Positions 11,471 through 23,715 of a stretch of DNA of 64,000 nucleotides are shown piece by piece (positions within the stretch are counted from its first letter, which is position 1; the number at the start of each line of letters is the position of its first letter). Under the pieces are notes generated by a model. The model ran no database searches and was not told the DNA's origin. It worked only from the letters and a program-made list of their open reading frames with translations. The stretch covers positions 124,001-188,000 of the forward strand of contig BPQB01000003.1 in assembly GCA_019973155.2 (NCBI GenBank), in the 5' to 3' direction. Position numbers and translations under genes: made by a program. The DNA comes from Phanerochaete sordida (lineage: Eukaryota; Basidiomycota; Agaricomycetes; Polyporales; Phanerochaetaceae).

Positions 11471-12883
11471 TCACGCGGCGGAGCACGTCGACTCTGTGCC
11501 GCATGACTCGCTGCAAGAGAGGCCCTCGCAGTACTCCTGCAGACGCGGGATCGCAACCGCGGGGTCGGCGGGGATGTCTATGCACGGAGCGCGAAAGGAC
11601 TGTGCGTCGGCTGCAAGCGGTGTCGCGCCGTCGTAGATGTCGGTCACGGTGGCGACCTTGATGTGTGCGAGGCGCTTGTAGAAGTCGGACTCCTTGCGCT
11701 CGTCGCAGAGCGTCATGAAGTCCTGCAGCGCGGCGCACATGTCCGCGACGTCGTCCTCGTGGCAGCGGATCGAGAGCTCCTCGACGGGCGAGCCCGACAG
11801 CGTCGCGAGTGTGTCGACGACGTTCTCGACGGGGAAGAGGGGCGTCAGGTGGATCTTCCTGAGCTTTTTGAGGGGGGTCTCCTTGGGCTTCTCGAAGGAG
11901 TACGTCTCGGTGGAAATCGCCGTATTGAGCGAGAACTCATCTACGGTGTGTCCCACGTTGCCAACGATACGCTCCGTGCAGACGCGGTTGTAGTCTTGAC
12001 TTTCGTGGTAGCAGCTACCAAGATCAAGGAACTCGAGCGAGCAGCAGATGGGGGTCACAGCCCACTTCGGGTCGCCCAAGTGGGTGTCGCGGATGCGAAG
12101 CTTTTTGAGGGTTTGTAGGCGGAGGAGCGATGGGAGGGAGAGTTCGGAGCCCAAGACGGGATGCGAGGGGATCGCCTCGTCGCCCTGGACTACCGGGACG
12201 AAGGGATAAGCACCGATGAGCTCGGGTGCGTGGACAGCGGACCGCGTGATCCTATCCAAGGAGAGCTCCTTGAGGTCGGGCACGGAGGCTGCGATAGACA
12301 CCACCAGCCGCTCGCTCCTGCGAATGATCACCCATCAGCGGGTTGCGATCTCTGAGGGTCTCCAAAGAAACTTACAGAGGGCTGATCTGCTCATCGCCAC
12401 AGTGATTAATAGCGAGGATGCGGAGTGCCCGGAGATCCGTGAAGCAGGGGATCACGCTCTTGTCGAGGGCCGCCGCGAGGTTGAGGGTGAGCCGCTCGAG
12501 CTGCGTGCACTGGCTGAGGAGCTGGCAGCACTGCTCAGAGACGGCCGCATGGTCGCGAGCGTGGGTGGCCGAGGCCGACTTTGTGCAGATGGAGAGGTCG
12601 CGGATGTAGCGATGGTAGGATGGCGGGACACTTCCCAGATAGGAAAGCACCGCTTCGATGCTCTTCAGGTCGATGACCTGCGCGAAGTGTGGTTAGGACG
12701 GGGTTCCGGGCCTTTAGATGGCTAGTGGACGCTTACCCTCCAGAGAGCAGGGACCGCGAGGGTGTAGGCTTGTTTGGAGACCCTGGAGAAGGCCTGGACA
12801 TCCTGTGCGTCGAGGAGCTCTACGATGCCGAATTTGACCTCGACTGGGAGCTGGTCCCAGGAGCAGACGTGGTGTGCGAACAT
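11471..12883 (-). CDS. F-box protein with leucine-rich C-terminus
   Basis: Exons (minus) 12883-12737, 12677-12376 and 12317-11471 (431 residues). F-box proteins are substrate receptors of SCF ubiquitin ligases. The N-terminal F-box is at about residues 8-48 (WDQLPVEVKFGIVELLD, then VSKQAYTLAVPALWR). The remainder has irregular leucine-rich segments such as CTQLERLTLNLA and LRALRILAINHCGDEQ, like the many lineage-expanded agaricomycete F-box proteins. It ends in a short Cys/Ser-rich tail. The substrate is unknown. The start codon is chosen because the F-box begins seven residues later; upstream sequence in that frame is not protein-like. Confidence 0.82.
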
Positions 12884-15208
12884 GGTATGGAGGCGGGAGG
12901 AGGAGCGGATGGCTGGGCTGGATGGGACAGGATGGGAGTGGCGGATAAGGATGGCGAGGGAGGCTGTTAAATACAAGGCTGGTTGGTGTTCTGGCCCGAA
13001 CAGCTCGGCAGAAGCAGACTTGCTTTGAGCAGTCTCCTTCTCCGGCGTTGCACGGGGCTTTCCACACATCAATCTTCCGAGGGAGGCGCTCCACCGCCTG
13101 GACGTCGCACAGCCACCGCCTCCGCCAGCCTCAGCCGCCCTCCCCGACGCCCGACCCCACATGGCGAGCCTTTGCCTCTCCTCGTCGCCCCCAACGCAAA
13201 CAATCCAAGCCCTGGCCATCTCGCGCCCTCCCGACAATCGAACATGCACCGCAGTCGCTCGTCCGTCGCTCGACAGACTGCACACCGGCGTCGGACCACC
13301 TGTCAATGCCACCGGCTATGCCCCCTCGCCTGTTTTAGCCCTACGCTCGCTCCGCCGCCCGTCGCGCAGGCCACGATGCTCGCTGCGTCACCTCACGTAA
13401 GGTTGTGCCTGATCCCTCAGCGAGGCTTTCATTTCCACGCGCCCTCCGCTTCTCTGGCCTTTCTCCTCGCGTGTAACGCCACGCCCCTGTACCTCGACAC
13501 GACCTTGTTCCTCCTTCCTCCCGCCCTCCGGCGATTCAACCCAGCATGACATCGCGCAGCTCTCGCCTGTTGATTCTTGCCCCCCTGGTGCCGCTCGCCC
13601 ATCGGACTCGATAAACGCGCTGCACAGGCTGTGCAGCCCAAGGAATGGTTTTAACTCTGAACCCTGACACGCTTGGGCTCGCCTCCGGACAACACGCAGC
13701 GTAGATATCCGCTGATGGCGTCCAGGGCTACGTATATCGTTCCTAGACTCATATCCGACGAGGATCCGTCCAGTCCGGATTTTCCTGAGACGTGCTCCTT
13801 GGCTCGCACGCCGTTGCCTCGCCGTGATCCGCCCTCCCCCCGAGGTGCGGACAAAGGGCAATCAAGCCCGCCCGACAGACGTCTTGCACTCTCCCCACCA
13901 GCCCCCACTCCGACGCAGGTTTCGGGCGCAGCGCACGCACACGAGCCTCTGCGACGTGTGCGGTGCAAAGCACCCACGACTCCGTCCGTAGGCTGTATCC
14001 GGGCAGATACGCATACTGATGCTGATCCTCCGCGCGAGGCGATGGTCCGCGTCTGCAGGGGCTTCCACACGCAACGACGGCAGAGCCTGGAGTGCTCTCC
14101 CGCCGCAGGACCCTTCCCGCCACGGTCGCGATGGCCCCACGCCCCGCGGGACGCCGTGATGCATTGCGCTCCCAGCGAGCCGCGGCGCGGCGCCCTGTGG
14201 CAGCTGTGGCGCACGCAGTCGCCGACGCGGGTAGCCCGTCGGAGCGCACGCCAGGCCTTCCGTGGTGTGCCACGCGCGGCGCCGCGGACGCGTCCGTCGA
14301 CTGGATCTGTCAGCGCAGCCCGGGAACTCGTCGTCGCGCGCGAGGCCCTGGCAGTGCCGGTGGGGGCCCTGGCCCGCCGCCTGCGCCCCGCGCGCGGCAG
14401 CGGCAGCGGCCTCGGGCCCCTCGCGCGGCGCCCGGATGGGCTGGGCCCAGCCCGCCCGAGCACGCCGTGGCGGCGGCCACGCTGGGCTGCGCTGCCCGCG
14501 TTGGCGCGGCGGAAGGCGTCGCTCCGACGGGCATGCGGCACTTGCGCAACGTCCGATCTATCGCCCGCGCGGTGCGAAGGGCTGCAGATCGCCAGGCAGG
14601 CCGAGTGCGGTGTCGTGGTGCGTCACTGGGGGCTTCTTTGATTCATACCTGCGAGCTTCGCTGTAGATCCTGGCACGGCGGGGCCGTGCGCGCGTGGGCT
14701 ATTGTAGGGATCGCTCCTTCCGCAACCGCCCCGACGCCCCGGCCGACACAGGCTGACGACACGGTCAGCTATTACCGTGCAAAGCACGGGATTTTGCTCT
14801 CTCTCCGTCCCTACCCACCCTCGGCGGATGCCAATGATATCCCTGGCGCGAGGCTGCGGTCCGCAAAGTCTCAGAAAAGCGCTGTCCCCAGACGCTGCAC
14901 GCCAAACGCCGCACGCTTCTCCGATGCAGCAACCCGGACGTTGCAGAGGCAACCGTACGATTTGCTATCTATTGTTACATCTACAAATACAGTACTACGA
15001 CAGAGGTATCATATGCCAGGAGACGACGTGTGCAGTGCGCGGACGGGGAGCAAGAACGACGACTACGGATGACGGTGAAGTGACTAGTCATGTCCTTGTG
15101 AATGTGTAAGAATCAAGAAATAATTTACCGCGACCGAACGGGAGAATAGGTAGAGTAACGCGTCGAACCTGGCTAGCTTCCCCTAACAGGCGGCCGCCAG
15201 TCTGGCCG
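12884..15208. other. Gene-poor, GC-rich interval
   Basis: About 2.3 kb. Long open frames occur on both strands at 13650-14650, but they are Arg/Ala/Pro-rich and mutually antisense, with no recognisable domain. This is the signature of high GC content rather than coding. The proximal part is presumably the F-box gene promoter. Confidence 0.45.
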
Positions 15209-16739
15209 CTAACTGTGTGCGTGGCTGACCGGGTGGTACTTGACCTTCTCGAATATCCGGTAGAGGCTGATGACGAGGTTGAAACAGTACATGATCAAAC
15301 CGACGCCGACAAGACAGATGAGTGCGATCTGGTTGTCGCAGAGCCTGCCTCCGATACCGGTGGAGCCATTGATACCTGGGATGTCGGGCGGTGGTGGGCG
15401 CGGGAGCTGGTTGTACCACGAAATACTTGACGCGGACGCGCAAGGTATTGGGGAGGTGAAGAAATTATCGAAGGAGAGTGCAAGCGCGGCTGACCACGCG
15501 CAGATGAAAACGACCTCGACGAGCGTGTGTGCAAGCTTGCCGGAGGTACGCCACAAGCCCAGCGGACGTCCGAAGTACTCGAGCTATCCGGAAATGTCAG
15601 ACTTGGAATTGCATGAGGAAAATTTGGAGTGACATACGTAAATCGCGATCATGACATGCACGAGCGTGAGCGGCGCAAAAATTATGACAAGGGTCCTACA
15701 GAGACCACACCGATCAGCACGGGCAAAGAACGTGTTGACAGCTAACGTACGGCGAGGAGCCCAACGCGCCCGCTATGTGTGAATGGTTCTCGCTTAGGCG
15801 GATATGTATTGCGATCGCAAGGGCCGAGGTCGTGAAAGCGATGTTGATCATTCGGAATAGCTGGCAGCAGGACGTCAGCTCGCAACATCCAAGACAGGTC
15901 GACGCGAGACCCTACCAGAGGCACATAGGTGTTGGTGAGCATATACACCCTTATCCGCTTCTTCCTCGCCTGCCACTGGCTCAGCTTCTCCCCGTCATCC
16001 TCCTGCGAGTTATCGCCGACGTCGATGTCCCATGTTACCCCGGCCGCTCGGGGAGTCCAAGGGGTCTCCCAGCCGGGCGTACGCGTCTGCGCGAGAGTTA
16101 TCGGGGACTGCGGTTGCGGGGGTAGGTCTAGATGCAGGCGGTCTTCCGACATGGCCTCAGACCTGAAGTCGGTGCCTATGCGCTCCGGCTCTTCGTCCCT
16201 GGTGCGACTGTTCATTTCGCCTTCTTGGGGTCGTCGCGACAATGAGGCGGCCAGCCAAGAAACGGAGTATCCCCTGTCTCTGCTTTCTCTGCTACCGGGG
16301 CTCGTCCCATGGCGTGCAGCGTGCGCGGTAAGCGACTGGCCCGCGGAGTCCTCTGGCCGATGCCTGGTGCTGGTGAACGCCCACCAGCGAGACGGACCGG
16401 CCATGGCGTCATCCTGAACGGACGAGTTGAAGGATGTAACATCGGAGGGCCTGTGGACCGAAGGGCGGTCGTCTATCGCCTGAGGATCTTTGTTCGTACC
16501 AGGCGGAAGTTCGTCTCTAGGGGATGGCGGTTCGTCTCTCGCCCAAGCTGCCACCGTTGTCAGCCGCGGACATATGGAGGAGAGGCAGGAACTGCGCACT
16601 ACTTACGGGGAGCGGTTACGACGGTTCTAATGGTAGAAGGATTCGCGCGGTAGCTACGGACGCTCGACTTTGACCGGGGGAACGTCGAGGTCGTTGCTGC
16701 GGACAGGGGTGACACGACGTCGGGGGCATTGGCAGCCAT
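15209..16739 (-). CDS. Fungal four-helix membrane protein, function unknown
   Basis: Exons (minus) 16739-16607, 16547-15916, 15860-15751, 15695-15638 and 15583-15209 (435 residues). A long hydrophilic Ser/Arg/Pro-rich N-terminal half (about 1-250) precedes four predicted membrane segments: about 256-280 (FRMINIAFTTSALAIAIHIR), 293-312 (LVIIFAPLTLVHVMIAIY), 330-352 (VEVVFICAWSAALALSF) and 394-417 (IALICLVGVGLIMYCFNLVI). The FDNFFTSPIPC motif after helix three is familiar from basidiomycete hypothetical membrane proteins. No enzyme or channel signature is visible. It diverges from the NIP30-like gene with 227 bp between start codons. Spliced phases close and the helices only appear in the spliced frame, supporting the model. 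Confidence 0.75.
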
Positions 16740-16966
16740 CCGCGATGAACGTGCGCGGCGACGAGGTGAGGTGGAGGGAGAAATTAAAGGAGCGACGGGG
16801 GTCTGCTTGAGCAGGTCCTGGGGGTATATGATTTACTTTCGGCTGCCCGAGCTGGGCTAAGTTCGGCGCGTTCGGCGACTTTGGGAGGCGGCGTCCCTGC
16901 CAGTGTCCAATTTGGAGCGATCCTCCGCGCTCTCCCTTGCTCTTTGACCAGCCTCACCACATCGTC

Positions 16967-17904
16967 ATGGAAGAGGCTATTCCCTCGCTGTCCACAGTTG
17001 GCGTCGGCTCGCGCTTCGTATCGCAGGACGATTTAGAGGCAGCCAAAGCGAAACGGCAGGAGCAGTGGAAGGCAGCGTATGCCAGGTATGTGCGGTGTTC
17101 AGCCACCCCGCTGCGGATAATAATCCAATCGCAGATTAGGCCAGGAGCCCCCTCCGGAGCCAAAGGAAGATGTATTCGACGGCCGAAGCTTAGCTGAAGT
17201 GTGTCATTCCCGTCCTGAAATGTCCGAGCCGACTCTGACCGTCCACAGAAACTCGCTGCGAACAGAGTGAGAGAGCTGTTCTCCTCCCTGTAGTCATGAC
17301 TCTTATGCAGGTCAGGCAGCTAAACAAGAAGAATGGGAGGAGCGTAACAAGCTAGGTCCGAATCATCGTCAATGACGCATGCCGTGTGCTCCGCTTATGC
17401 TAGTCTGCTTCGTAGGCAATCAGTTCCGTGCCTTGGAAGAGGACGAGGTCCTCTTTCTAGACTCCATTCTCGAGAAACAGCGCGAAGAGGAGCGACTACG
17501 CAAAGAGACAGAGGGGGAAGAGCTGAAGAACTTTCGAGAGTGCGTATCCTCGCTATCGTTCTTTGGCTTTCCAACCAATATCCTCCAGGGCTGTCGCTGC
17601 ACGCGAAAATGCAGCAAAGCCTCCGCCTGTGGTGGCCGATGCCACCCCGCCCTCTAAGCCGAAGCCGAAGCCTGCGCCGTCGGTCGCCAAGAAGGACACC
17701 AAGAAGTCCCTCAAAGGCGTGCTAGTCAAGAAGAAACCAGCGAAGCCGTCGGTGACCGCCGCCTCTACCGCCGCCTCTACAGAAAAGGGTGAGAAGTCTG
17801 CCACAGGTAGCAAAGACCAAAGACACGCAGAACGGAGTCCAGGTCGCGAGGACGATGACCTACCGCAGGCCAAGCGACGAAAAGTGTCAGAACCCGAACA
17901 GTAA
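16967..17904 (+). CDS. NIP30: NIP30/FAM192A (PSME3IP1)-like nuclear protein
   Basis: Exons 16967-17085, 17135-17198, 17249-17266, 17316-17355, 17416-17539 and 17589-17904 (226 residues). The family is defined by an N-terminal NIP30 domain. In animals the protein binds the PA28-gamma proteasome activator; the fungal role is not established. Seen: SRFVSQDDLEAAKAKRQEQW, then VFDGRSLAE, AAKQEEWEERNKLGNQF and LEEDEVLFLDSILEKQREEE, in the expected order. The C-terminal half is Lys/Pro/Ala-rich and ends in a probable nuclear localisation signal (AKRRKV). Exon three is only 18 nt (KLAANR). An alternative donor and acceptor use at exon two was rejected because it breaks the frame. The gene is convergent with ESS2, leaving 86 bp between stops. 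Confidence 0.82.
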
Positions 17905-17990
17905 CGTCTTCTTCACTGGTGCCTCGTCTTCTGTAATATATTGCGTTCATGACAATCAGGATACCCATATGCACCCGCCATCTCGAGGCT

Positions 17991-19676
17991 TCATCCTCTC
18001 CTGGTAACCGGGCTGGGCGTTGGCGTCCACCGCACGCGGTTCAAGTCCTGCTCCTTTGCCTTCGAACTGCTGCCTTCCCACCCTGAGGCTCTGTTCATAG
18101 CATCCGCGCGCCGCGAAGCAGCAGTCCCCATCGTCGAGCGATCGAGCAGTCTTCTCGCTGCCGGCGTGAGTGCGCCTTCGGCCCTGCGCGGCGTCCATGA
18201 CGGTGGCGGCATGGAGCCCTTCCTGGCCGACCCTACAACAATATTGCTCCGGACGCTGGACGGCGTGCGCAGGCCAGGAATACCGCCTAGGAGCTCAGCC
18301 TTGGCACGCAGGCTCTTCGACGCGGTGTTCGAGAGTCTGTGCGAGAGCTGCTCGCGCGCCGAAGGCGGCTTGATTTGGAACGTATTCGATGGGGGCACTT
18401 CCACTGCCTCCGCAGGGTCGTCCGACTGCGAGAGGACGCGCGGCGTCGCGTTGAGCGTTCCCCAGGTCATCAACTGCTTGACCGCAGCAGGGCCTAATTG
18501 CGATGGTGTCGGGGTCGGTATAGAGGGTACTAGGGAGTCCACATTTCCTGTGGGTGATCTCGGTCGGTCTGCGGAAGTTGGGGTCAGGTGTATGTCTGGT
18601 ACAAGTGAACAGAATGCTCACATGGTGTCCCGGCGATGGCGGCCTCTATTCGACTGCGAGTGGGACTAGGAGGAGCGGAAATGGACTCCGCAGGGGTGTC
18701 GTCTTGCTCTGGTAGACGGGTGTTGCCGTATTTGATAACCTTGGGTGGCGGAGGCTTCTCGTCCGCTGTGACCGGTCGTGGCTTGGCGTGGTACGGCGAC
18801 TCATCCGCATCTGGTGGAAACATTAAGGCATTCCTTGCCTGCTCATCTTGAGTCCACGAACTGCTCAGGAAAACTGTTTACACGTACCTTGAATTCCCAG
18901 CCATCTACACCAGCTGCCCGAGTATCCTTCTTGGGTGCCATCACGTCCACTACTTCCTCCTCAACCCTATACACCACAGCGACCTCCTGCGAGCCTTCTT
19001 CTTGCTCGTCCTTCCCTCCTGCCTCGCCTTCCTTTTCCTTACCCTTCTCCTTGTCTACATCGCGCCCAGCAGTGATCAATCCAACCGGCTTCGGTGCTTC
19101 AATGACGAACTTTTCCCTAACTCCTGTACCCGCTGGAGCCTCTATCAGCAGTCTCTTCCTGCCCTCAAGCATCTTGTCCCGCTGCTGCTCCACTCTCTTC
19201 TGAGCATCCCATGCCCACGCCCACTTCTCTCTGCGCCTCCTATTCTCCTCGTCCAGTATCTGCGTAAAGCTCGAGTTGTCCTCGGATGTATAGCGTGCCT
19301 GAAAGTTGTCCAGGCTCATCTCTGTATCGTACTTCGGCTTCTTGAGTGGCGGCTCATCGTCTCGAGGAGTGCGCAAGGGCGTGTCGGAGGGGCCTGCTGC
19401 GTACGGTGTCTTGCCCGGTGTTTGGTACGGGTACCGCGCGGTTCGGGGCGTGGAAAGGTCCTCTAAGCGACGGACAGTGGCGTGTATACGATCCGGATCT
19501 TCGCTGCGGAGCGCATCGAGGTATTCGTTGGTAGCGTCGAGATGCACGAGCGAAGGGAAGAAATCCCGTGCAATGATCTGTGATAGCGCCTCGGTGTACT
19601 CGTCTTCGTCGAGCACGACCTGTCGATTCAGGGAACGGGATGGCTCAGAGCTCGAGCCAGCTTTAGGTGTAGTCAT
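17991..19676 (-). CDS. ESS2: ESS2/DGCR14-like spliceosome-associated protein
   Basis: Exons (minus) 19676-18888, 18838-18622 and 18568-17991 (527 residues). ESS2 (Bis1 in fission yeast) is a nuclear protein of the catalytic spliceosome. Family blocks seen in order: VLDEDEYTEALSQIIARDFF near the N-terminus, MSLDNFQARYTSEDN, SSFTQILDEENRRRREKWAW, WEFKARNALMFPPD across the first junction, then LMTWGTLNATPRV, FQIKPPSAREQLSHRL and a C-terminal LTPAARRLL. The frame is open upstream of the ATG to 19925, but that region reads as non-conserved sequence. Convergent with NIP30, another nuclear factor, with very short intergenic spacing. Confidence 0.88.
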
Positions 19677-20334
19677 AATGTGGCGCAGCCCGTGGTAGTA
19701 GAAGAATGAAGGGGATGGAGGAAGGAGATGGTCGAAGGCTGGAGACGTGGTGGTGTGAGTGATGCGTAGACGCCTGAGCCGAGCGCCACAAAGGTCTCGC
19801 AAGCGGATGCCCGGGTCACGGACTCGGTGAGTGATCATGGTATAATGAAACGAACGTAAGGTATAAGCGACTATGTAACAATGCACGGAAGCATTAATAC
19901 TTAATACAAGTAGAAGATTTGACACGTAGTGCGGGGTATTGGAGACTGGGAAAGGATCGGCTGTGAATGCATGCGTGACCGGGCTGTCTCGACAGCAAAG
20001 TCTCGAGCTGCCTTCGGAGACTGGACGGGAGGGTCATCTATCGTATAGGAACAGTGTACATCATCATAAGTATATGTCAATAGTCATGAACGGCTATGGT
20101 GCGGGTGATTGGCCATATTGCGCAAAGTGAAAGGAGTGTGCATGCAACGAATTGGTGGGAATTACGGACTCAAGGCATTATCGTTCGCGTTACGTTATCC
20201 ACGGCCAAGCACGTGCAGACTGTTCAGCGAGTCCCTGCAAATCGCGGAGGATGAAGATGAGAAAGAGTCGTATGAAAGGCAGAGTAAACGTACCAAGTGT
20301 AGTATACGCTCGCCACGGTGAAGTCGAGAGGGCG
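19677..20334. other. ESS2 promoter region and nudE 3' flank
   Basis: Tandem minus-strand interval of about 660 bp. It is moderately A/T-rich with no independent gene recognised. Confidence 0.5.
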
Positions 20335-22405
20335 CTATGTACCTCGGCCGAACAGTAGCATGTCGCTGCTAGCTCGTGCACGATACTTGAAATCCGCATC
20401 CGCGAGATTCGGGTTCTGAGGTTTCCGGCTTGGGCTATTGGGTGCCGGACGACCTATGCGACTCTGCATCAACGAAGGGGGGATCGGCTTCCCTGACGGC
20501 CGCGTAGGCGCTGAGTTACGCTTGGAAGGCGAGGAGAATGGTGATGGTGAGGATAGCGCAGGCGAGCTTGAGACAGTTGGTCGCTTGATGCCGCTATGAT
20601 AGAGAGAGTTGGAAGGAACAGGAAGGAATGTGGGTGTTGTTGGTCGAGAAACTGGAGTCGGTATCGAGCTAATGGTGCTGGACGTGGCGTTGGTGCTGAC
20701 GCTACTTCGTCCTTCAGAAGTCCGCGAGTGCGGTCTCCGAACGCCTGTTGGAATTTGACTTGAAGACTGTGCGCTAGGCGGTCGGACCGGGCGGTGTTCC
20801 GTGGTAGGGGAGCTAGCGGCGGCGGTCGAAGTCATACCAAGAGGGCGGAAGGCGGACGGTGCTATTGGGCCTGAGCGCCGTCTGACGTGCTTCTCTTTGT
20901 CTTTCAGCGGCGACGGGGAGTCCTCCATGATAAGAACCCAGCCCGAGGTATTCCCAACCGGCGTCTTCTCGAGGTCGAGGCTTTGCGCCTTCGACTTCAG
21001 CGGCGGTGGTCTATCCGGAGATGGAGATCGCAGTGACGACTTTGAACTTGACGCTGAAGGCGAGCCGATGGAAGATGGACCCGCCTTCGGCGACGGTGCG
21101 GAAGTGCCGCGACTGACACTGCCCATCCGAATACGAGGGACGCGAGTGTGTATTTTCTGTCCAAGGACTTCCACTCGCGCGCGCATTTCGGAGAGCATCT
21201 GGACACCCTTGCTGGTGCCGGTAGTCGTCGACATGCCGCTGTGTGAAGAAAAATTGCGGTTGGCGAGTGGGCGAGCCGAGGGCGCGCGGGAGGTAAGGGG
21301 GCGCCCTGTTGCCGGTGTAACATTCGTATTGGACCGAACAGCCGAAGAGTACGAGTGGGATGGCGCAGTAGAAGTGGCAGAATGGGGGTTGAAGCCTGCC
21401 TTATGAAGGAGTGTAGCTTGGCCAGAAGAGGAAACGAGTGAGTCGGTGTTTCTAGATATCGAAGTATTGATTGGCGGGAGAGTCTTAGTGGGAGTCGAAG
21501 GTGGGTGGTCGGCAAAATTACGATCTGATTGTGCAGCTGCAGAGATATTCTCTCCGTCTTCGAGGACTCGAGAAGCTCTTGAAGGTGTGACGGAAGGCGG
21601 AATCTCTACAGGTGCGCGGTCTAGAGCCGCGGCAAGCTGCTCTTTCAGTACGGAGATTTCCTCGTTGGCGTCTACCACGGTTACTGAGTCTTAGGCCTCG
21701 CTCAACAGAAGGTCATTGCGCACCTCGAAGTTCGTCTTTGAGACGCTGGAAATCTTCTTCGATAGTAGCCTTGTCAAGGAGCTCGTGTTCAAGAAGGATC
21801 TTCTCTTCGAGTACTTTCGCGTATCTCTGTTCGGTGTCGGCGAGGCTGGATGAGATGGCACGCTCATTCCGTTCGAGGTCGTCGTTACCCATCTCCAGCT
21901 CACGAAGCTGAATCTTAACTTGCTGATAGTCCTGGCGTATGGTATCTAGCTCGCGCTGCAACGATGTCGTCGTCGTGTTGTGCATCGTCTGCAACGACAT
22001 AAACTTGGACTGGAGTGCCCTCTCTTTGATAAGTACCCGCAGCATCAAAGCGAGGCATACGACGGACCTTCCACTCATCCTTCTCCTGCTCTGCCTTAGC
22101 GGCTTTGACCTTGAGATCCTGCTGCGCCTTCTCCGTCCGCTCCAGCTCTCTCTCTAGCTCTTCCTCAAGCTCTCTGCTAGATACCTGGAAGTCATCGAGC
22201 TCGGCTCTGGTTTCTGCCAGCATATCCGCGACCTCCATGTACTTTGCTTTCCAATCGGTGTGAGCATGACTGCGACGGGGGACATGTGTTAGCCGACTGT
22301 ATGCAGCCCGACCGAGACTGAGAGTAGCTACTTTGGATCATCGAGAGTGACGGTTATCTTCTCTCCAAGACGAAGAGCATCCATCGGTTGAAGGAATGCC
22401 GTCAT
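20335..22405 (-). CDS. nudE: NudE-like dynein/LIS1 regulator
   Basis: Exons (minus) 22405-22332, 22269-22068, 22009-21724 and 21683-20335 (636 residues). NudE/NDEL1 proteins bind LIS1 and dynein and act in nuclear migration. The N-terminal coiled coil is highly characteristic: WKAKYMEVADMLAETRAELD, FQVSSRELEEELERELERTE, EKDEWKSKFMSLQTMHNTTT and LEEKILLEHELLDKATIEED, ending in NEEISVLKEQL. The C-terminal two thirds is a Ser/Pro/Thr-rich, basic, presumably disordered tail as in filamentous-fungal NudE, ending DMLLFGRGT. Acceptor choice at 22009 is fixed by the conserved KSKFMSLQT. Upstream lies CSL4 in tandem on the same strand. Confidence 0.9.
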
Positions 22406-22764
22406 CTTAGAGACTTCGGGGCTGACCCCAGGGAGCTGCTTGAGAGACCTGGAGTCGAGGGGGAAGGGTGAGAATGATTGCGCAGGTGAGGGTTCCGCGC
22501 GGTTCAATTACGGGCGCGACGTTGCCACGAGACCTGCCATATCAGGCATGTACGGCATTCGAGGCGCCCTCTGCCAAAGCGTCACACCGTGCCACAATGG
22601 GTCCAGCAGCCTTTTCGCACGAAGAAATGCACTCGTCGCCATGCAGGCCCTCGCATCAAGCGATAAAACAAGGTCATGCACGTGGCATATAGAGTACACA
22701 GGACAGAGCAGTGACAACAGGGGAAAGCAACGAGGAAAGCGGATCACGGAGCACTCAAAAGGTC
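22406..22764. other. nudE promoter region and CSL4 3' flank
   Basis: Tandem minus-strand interval of about 360 bp. No other feature recognised. Confidence 0.5.
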
Positions 22765-23511
22765 TCAAAGACCTTCAGGTTTTGCGCACTTCCGCTTTTC
22801 TATCCGACCGGTCTTCGGGCAGCGCATCTCTTGCCATGAGACTGGCTCCATTGTTGCGCCTATGGGGCCCGTCAGATTTATTCCCAGGCCTATATGAGGG
22901 CGCACCGCACCTGCTTCACTTGTGGCAAATATCACGCCCAGGTCATTCCGTGCTGTGGTTACGTAGTAACTCCGCGCATCACCAAGAGAGATCTACACGG
23001 GGATCACAAGTGCATGAGCATCTAGGCCAAGGGTCTGGTGTCTAAGATGCGCCACTTACCACGAGCCCTTTCACGACATCCCCACCGCGGAAACAGTCAG
23101 CAATCTTGACCTTGTCCTTCTCAGTAGCACGGACGTCTTGCACACGGATCACACCCGTAAAATCCTCGCCAGGGGGCAGCGGCACTCCGTCAACAATTGT
23201 GATGGAGAGAACCGCCTGCAGCGGCGAGAGACGCGTTATGGTACCGAGCACGACGGAATTCGGAGAGGGCGGGTTTGGACGTGTCTTTGCTATTGAGAGC
23301 ACCTGAAGAGCCGCAAGTTCCAGCCAAGAGACTATTATTGAGGTCGCCGCAGAGGAGCAGAGGGAAATAGACCAACAGATCCTTCGTACTGAGGCGTGCC
23401 AACTACACTCGCTCGGACTTGGCCGTCGCGCGAGTATGTCCCGCTTCCGAGCTGTGGAGCGGGCCCACGCGGTATCTGGATAGGCTGACCAGGCAGAAGC
23501 GTATTGGACAT
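22765..23511 (-). CDS. CSL4: Exosome complex component CSL4
   Basis: Exons (minus) 23511-23377, 23302-23060, 22992-22911 and 22859-22765 (184 residues). CSL4 is an S1-domain cap subunit of the RNA exosome. Seen: [20 protein letters not shown] and [19 protein letters not shown] (N-terminal domain), then [19 protein letters not shown] and [18 protein letters not shown] (S1 fold). The C-terminus carries the zinc-ribbon-like [20 protein letters not shown] and [19 protein letters not shown] with paired cysteines. Intron one uses a weak GTTGGT donor, chosen because it restores [13 protein letters not shown]. Length matches the family. The gene diverges from the E2 gene with 204 bp between start codons, suggesting a shared promoter. 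Confidence 0.9.
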
Positions 23512-23715
23512 GTCGGCGAGAGCGTGAAGTCGAGAGTCGAGAGACAAGATTTACGGATTTAGATATTTTGTTTCTGAGCGGATTATCAGCGAGTTATCGG
23601 AGAGAAGCGGATCGAGATTTACCTTGACGCGTATTGCGCCCAACCTGAAATTGCTGGGGCGTCGGTCCACGTCCAACTTCCCTCTTTTCCTCACCCAGGT
23701 CCATCCGTCCCCGCC

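Noticed and set aside
13651..14641. Open frames of about 300 codons on both strands
   Set aside because: They overlap in antisense and are Arg/Ala/Pro-rich with no motif, as expected in GC-rich DNA where stops are rare.
18030..18050. GGTTCAAGTCC resembling a tRNA B-box
   Set aside because: It lies inside the ESS2 coding sequence, with no A-box at the right spacing and no cloverleaf.
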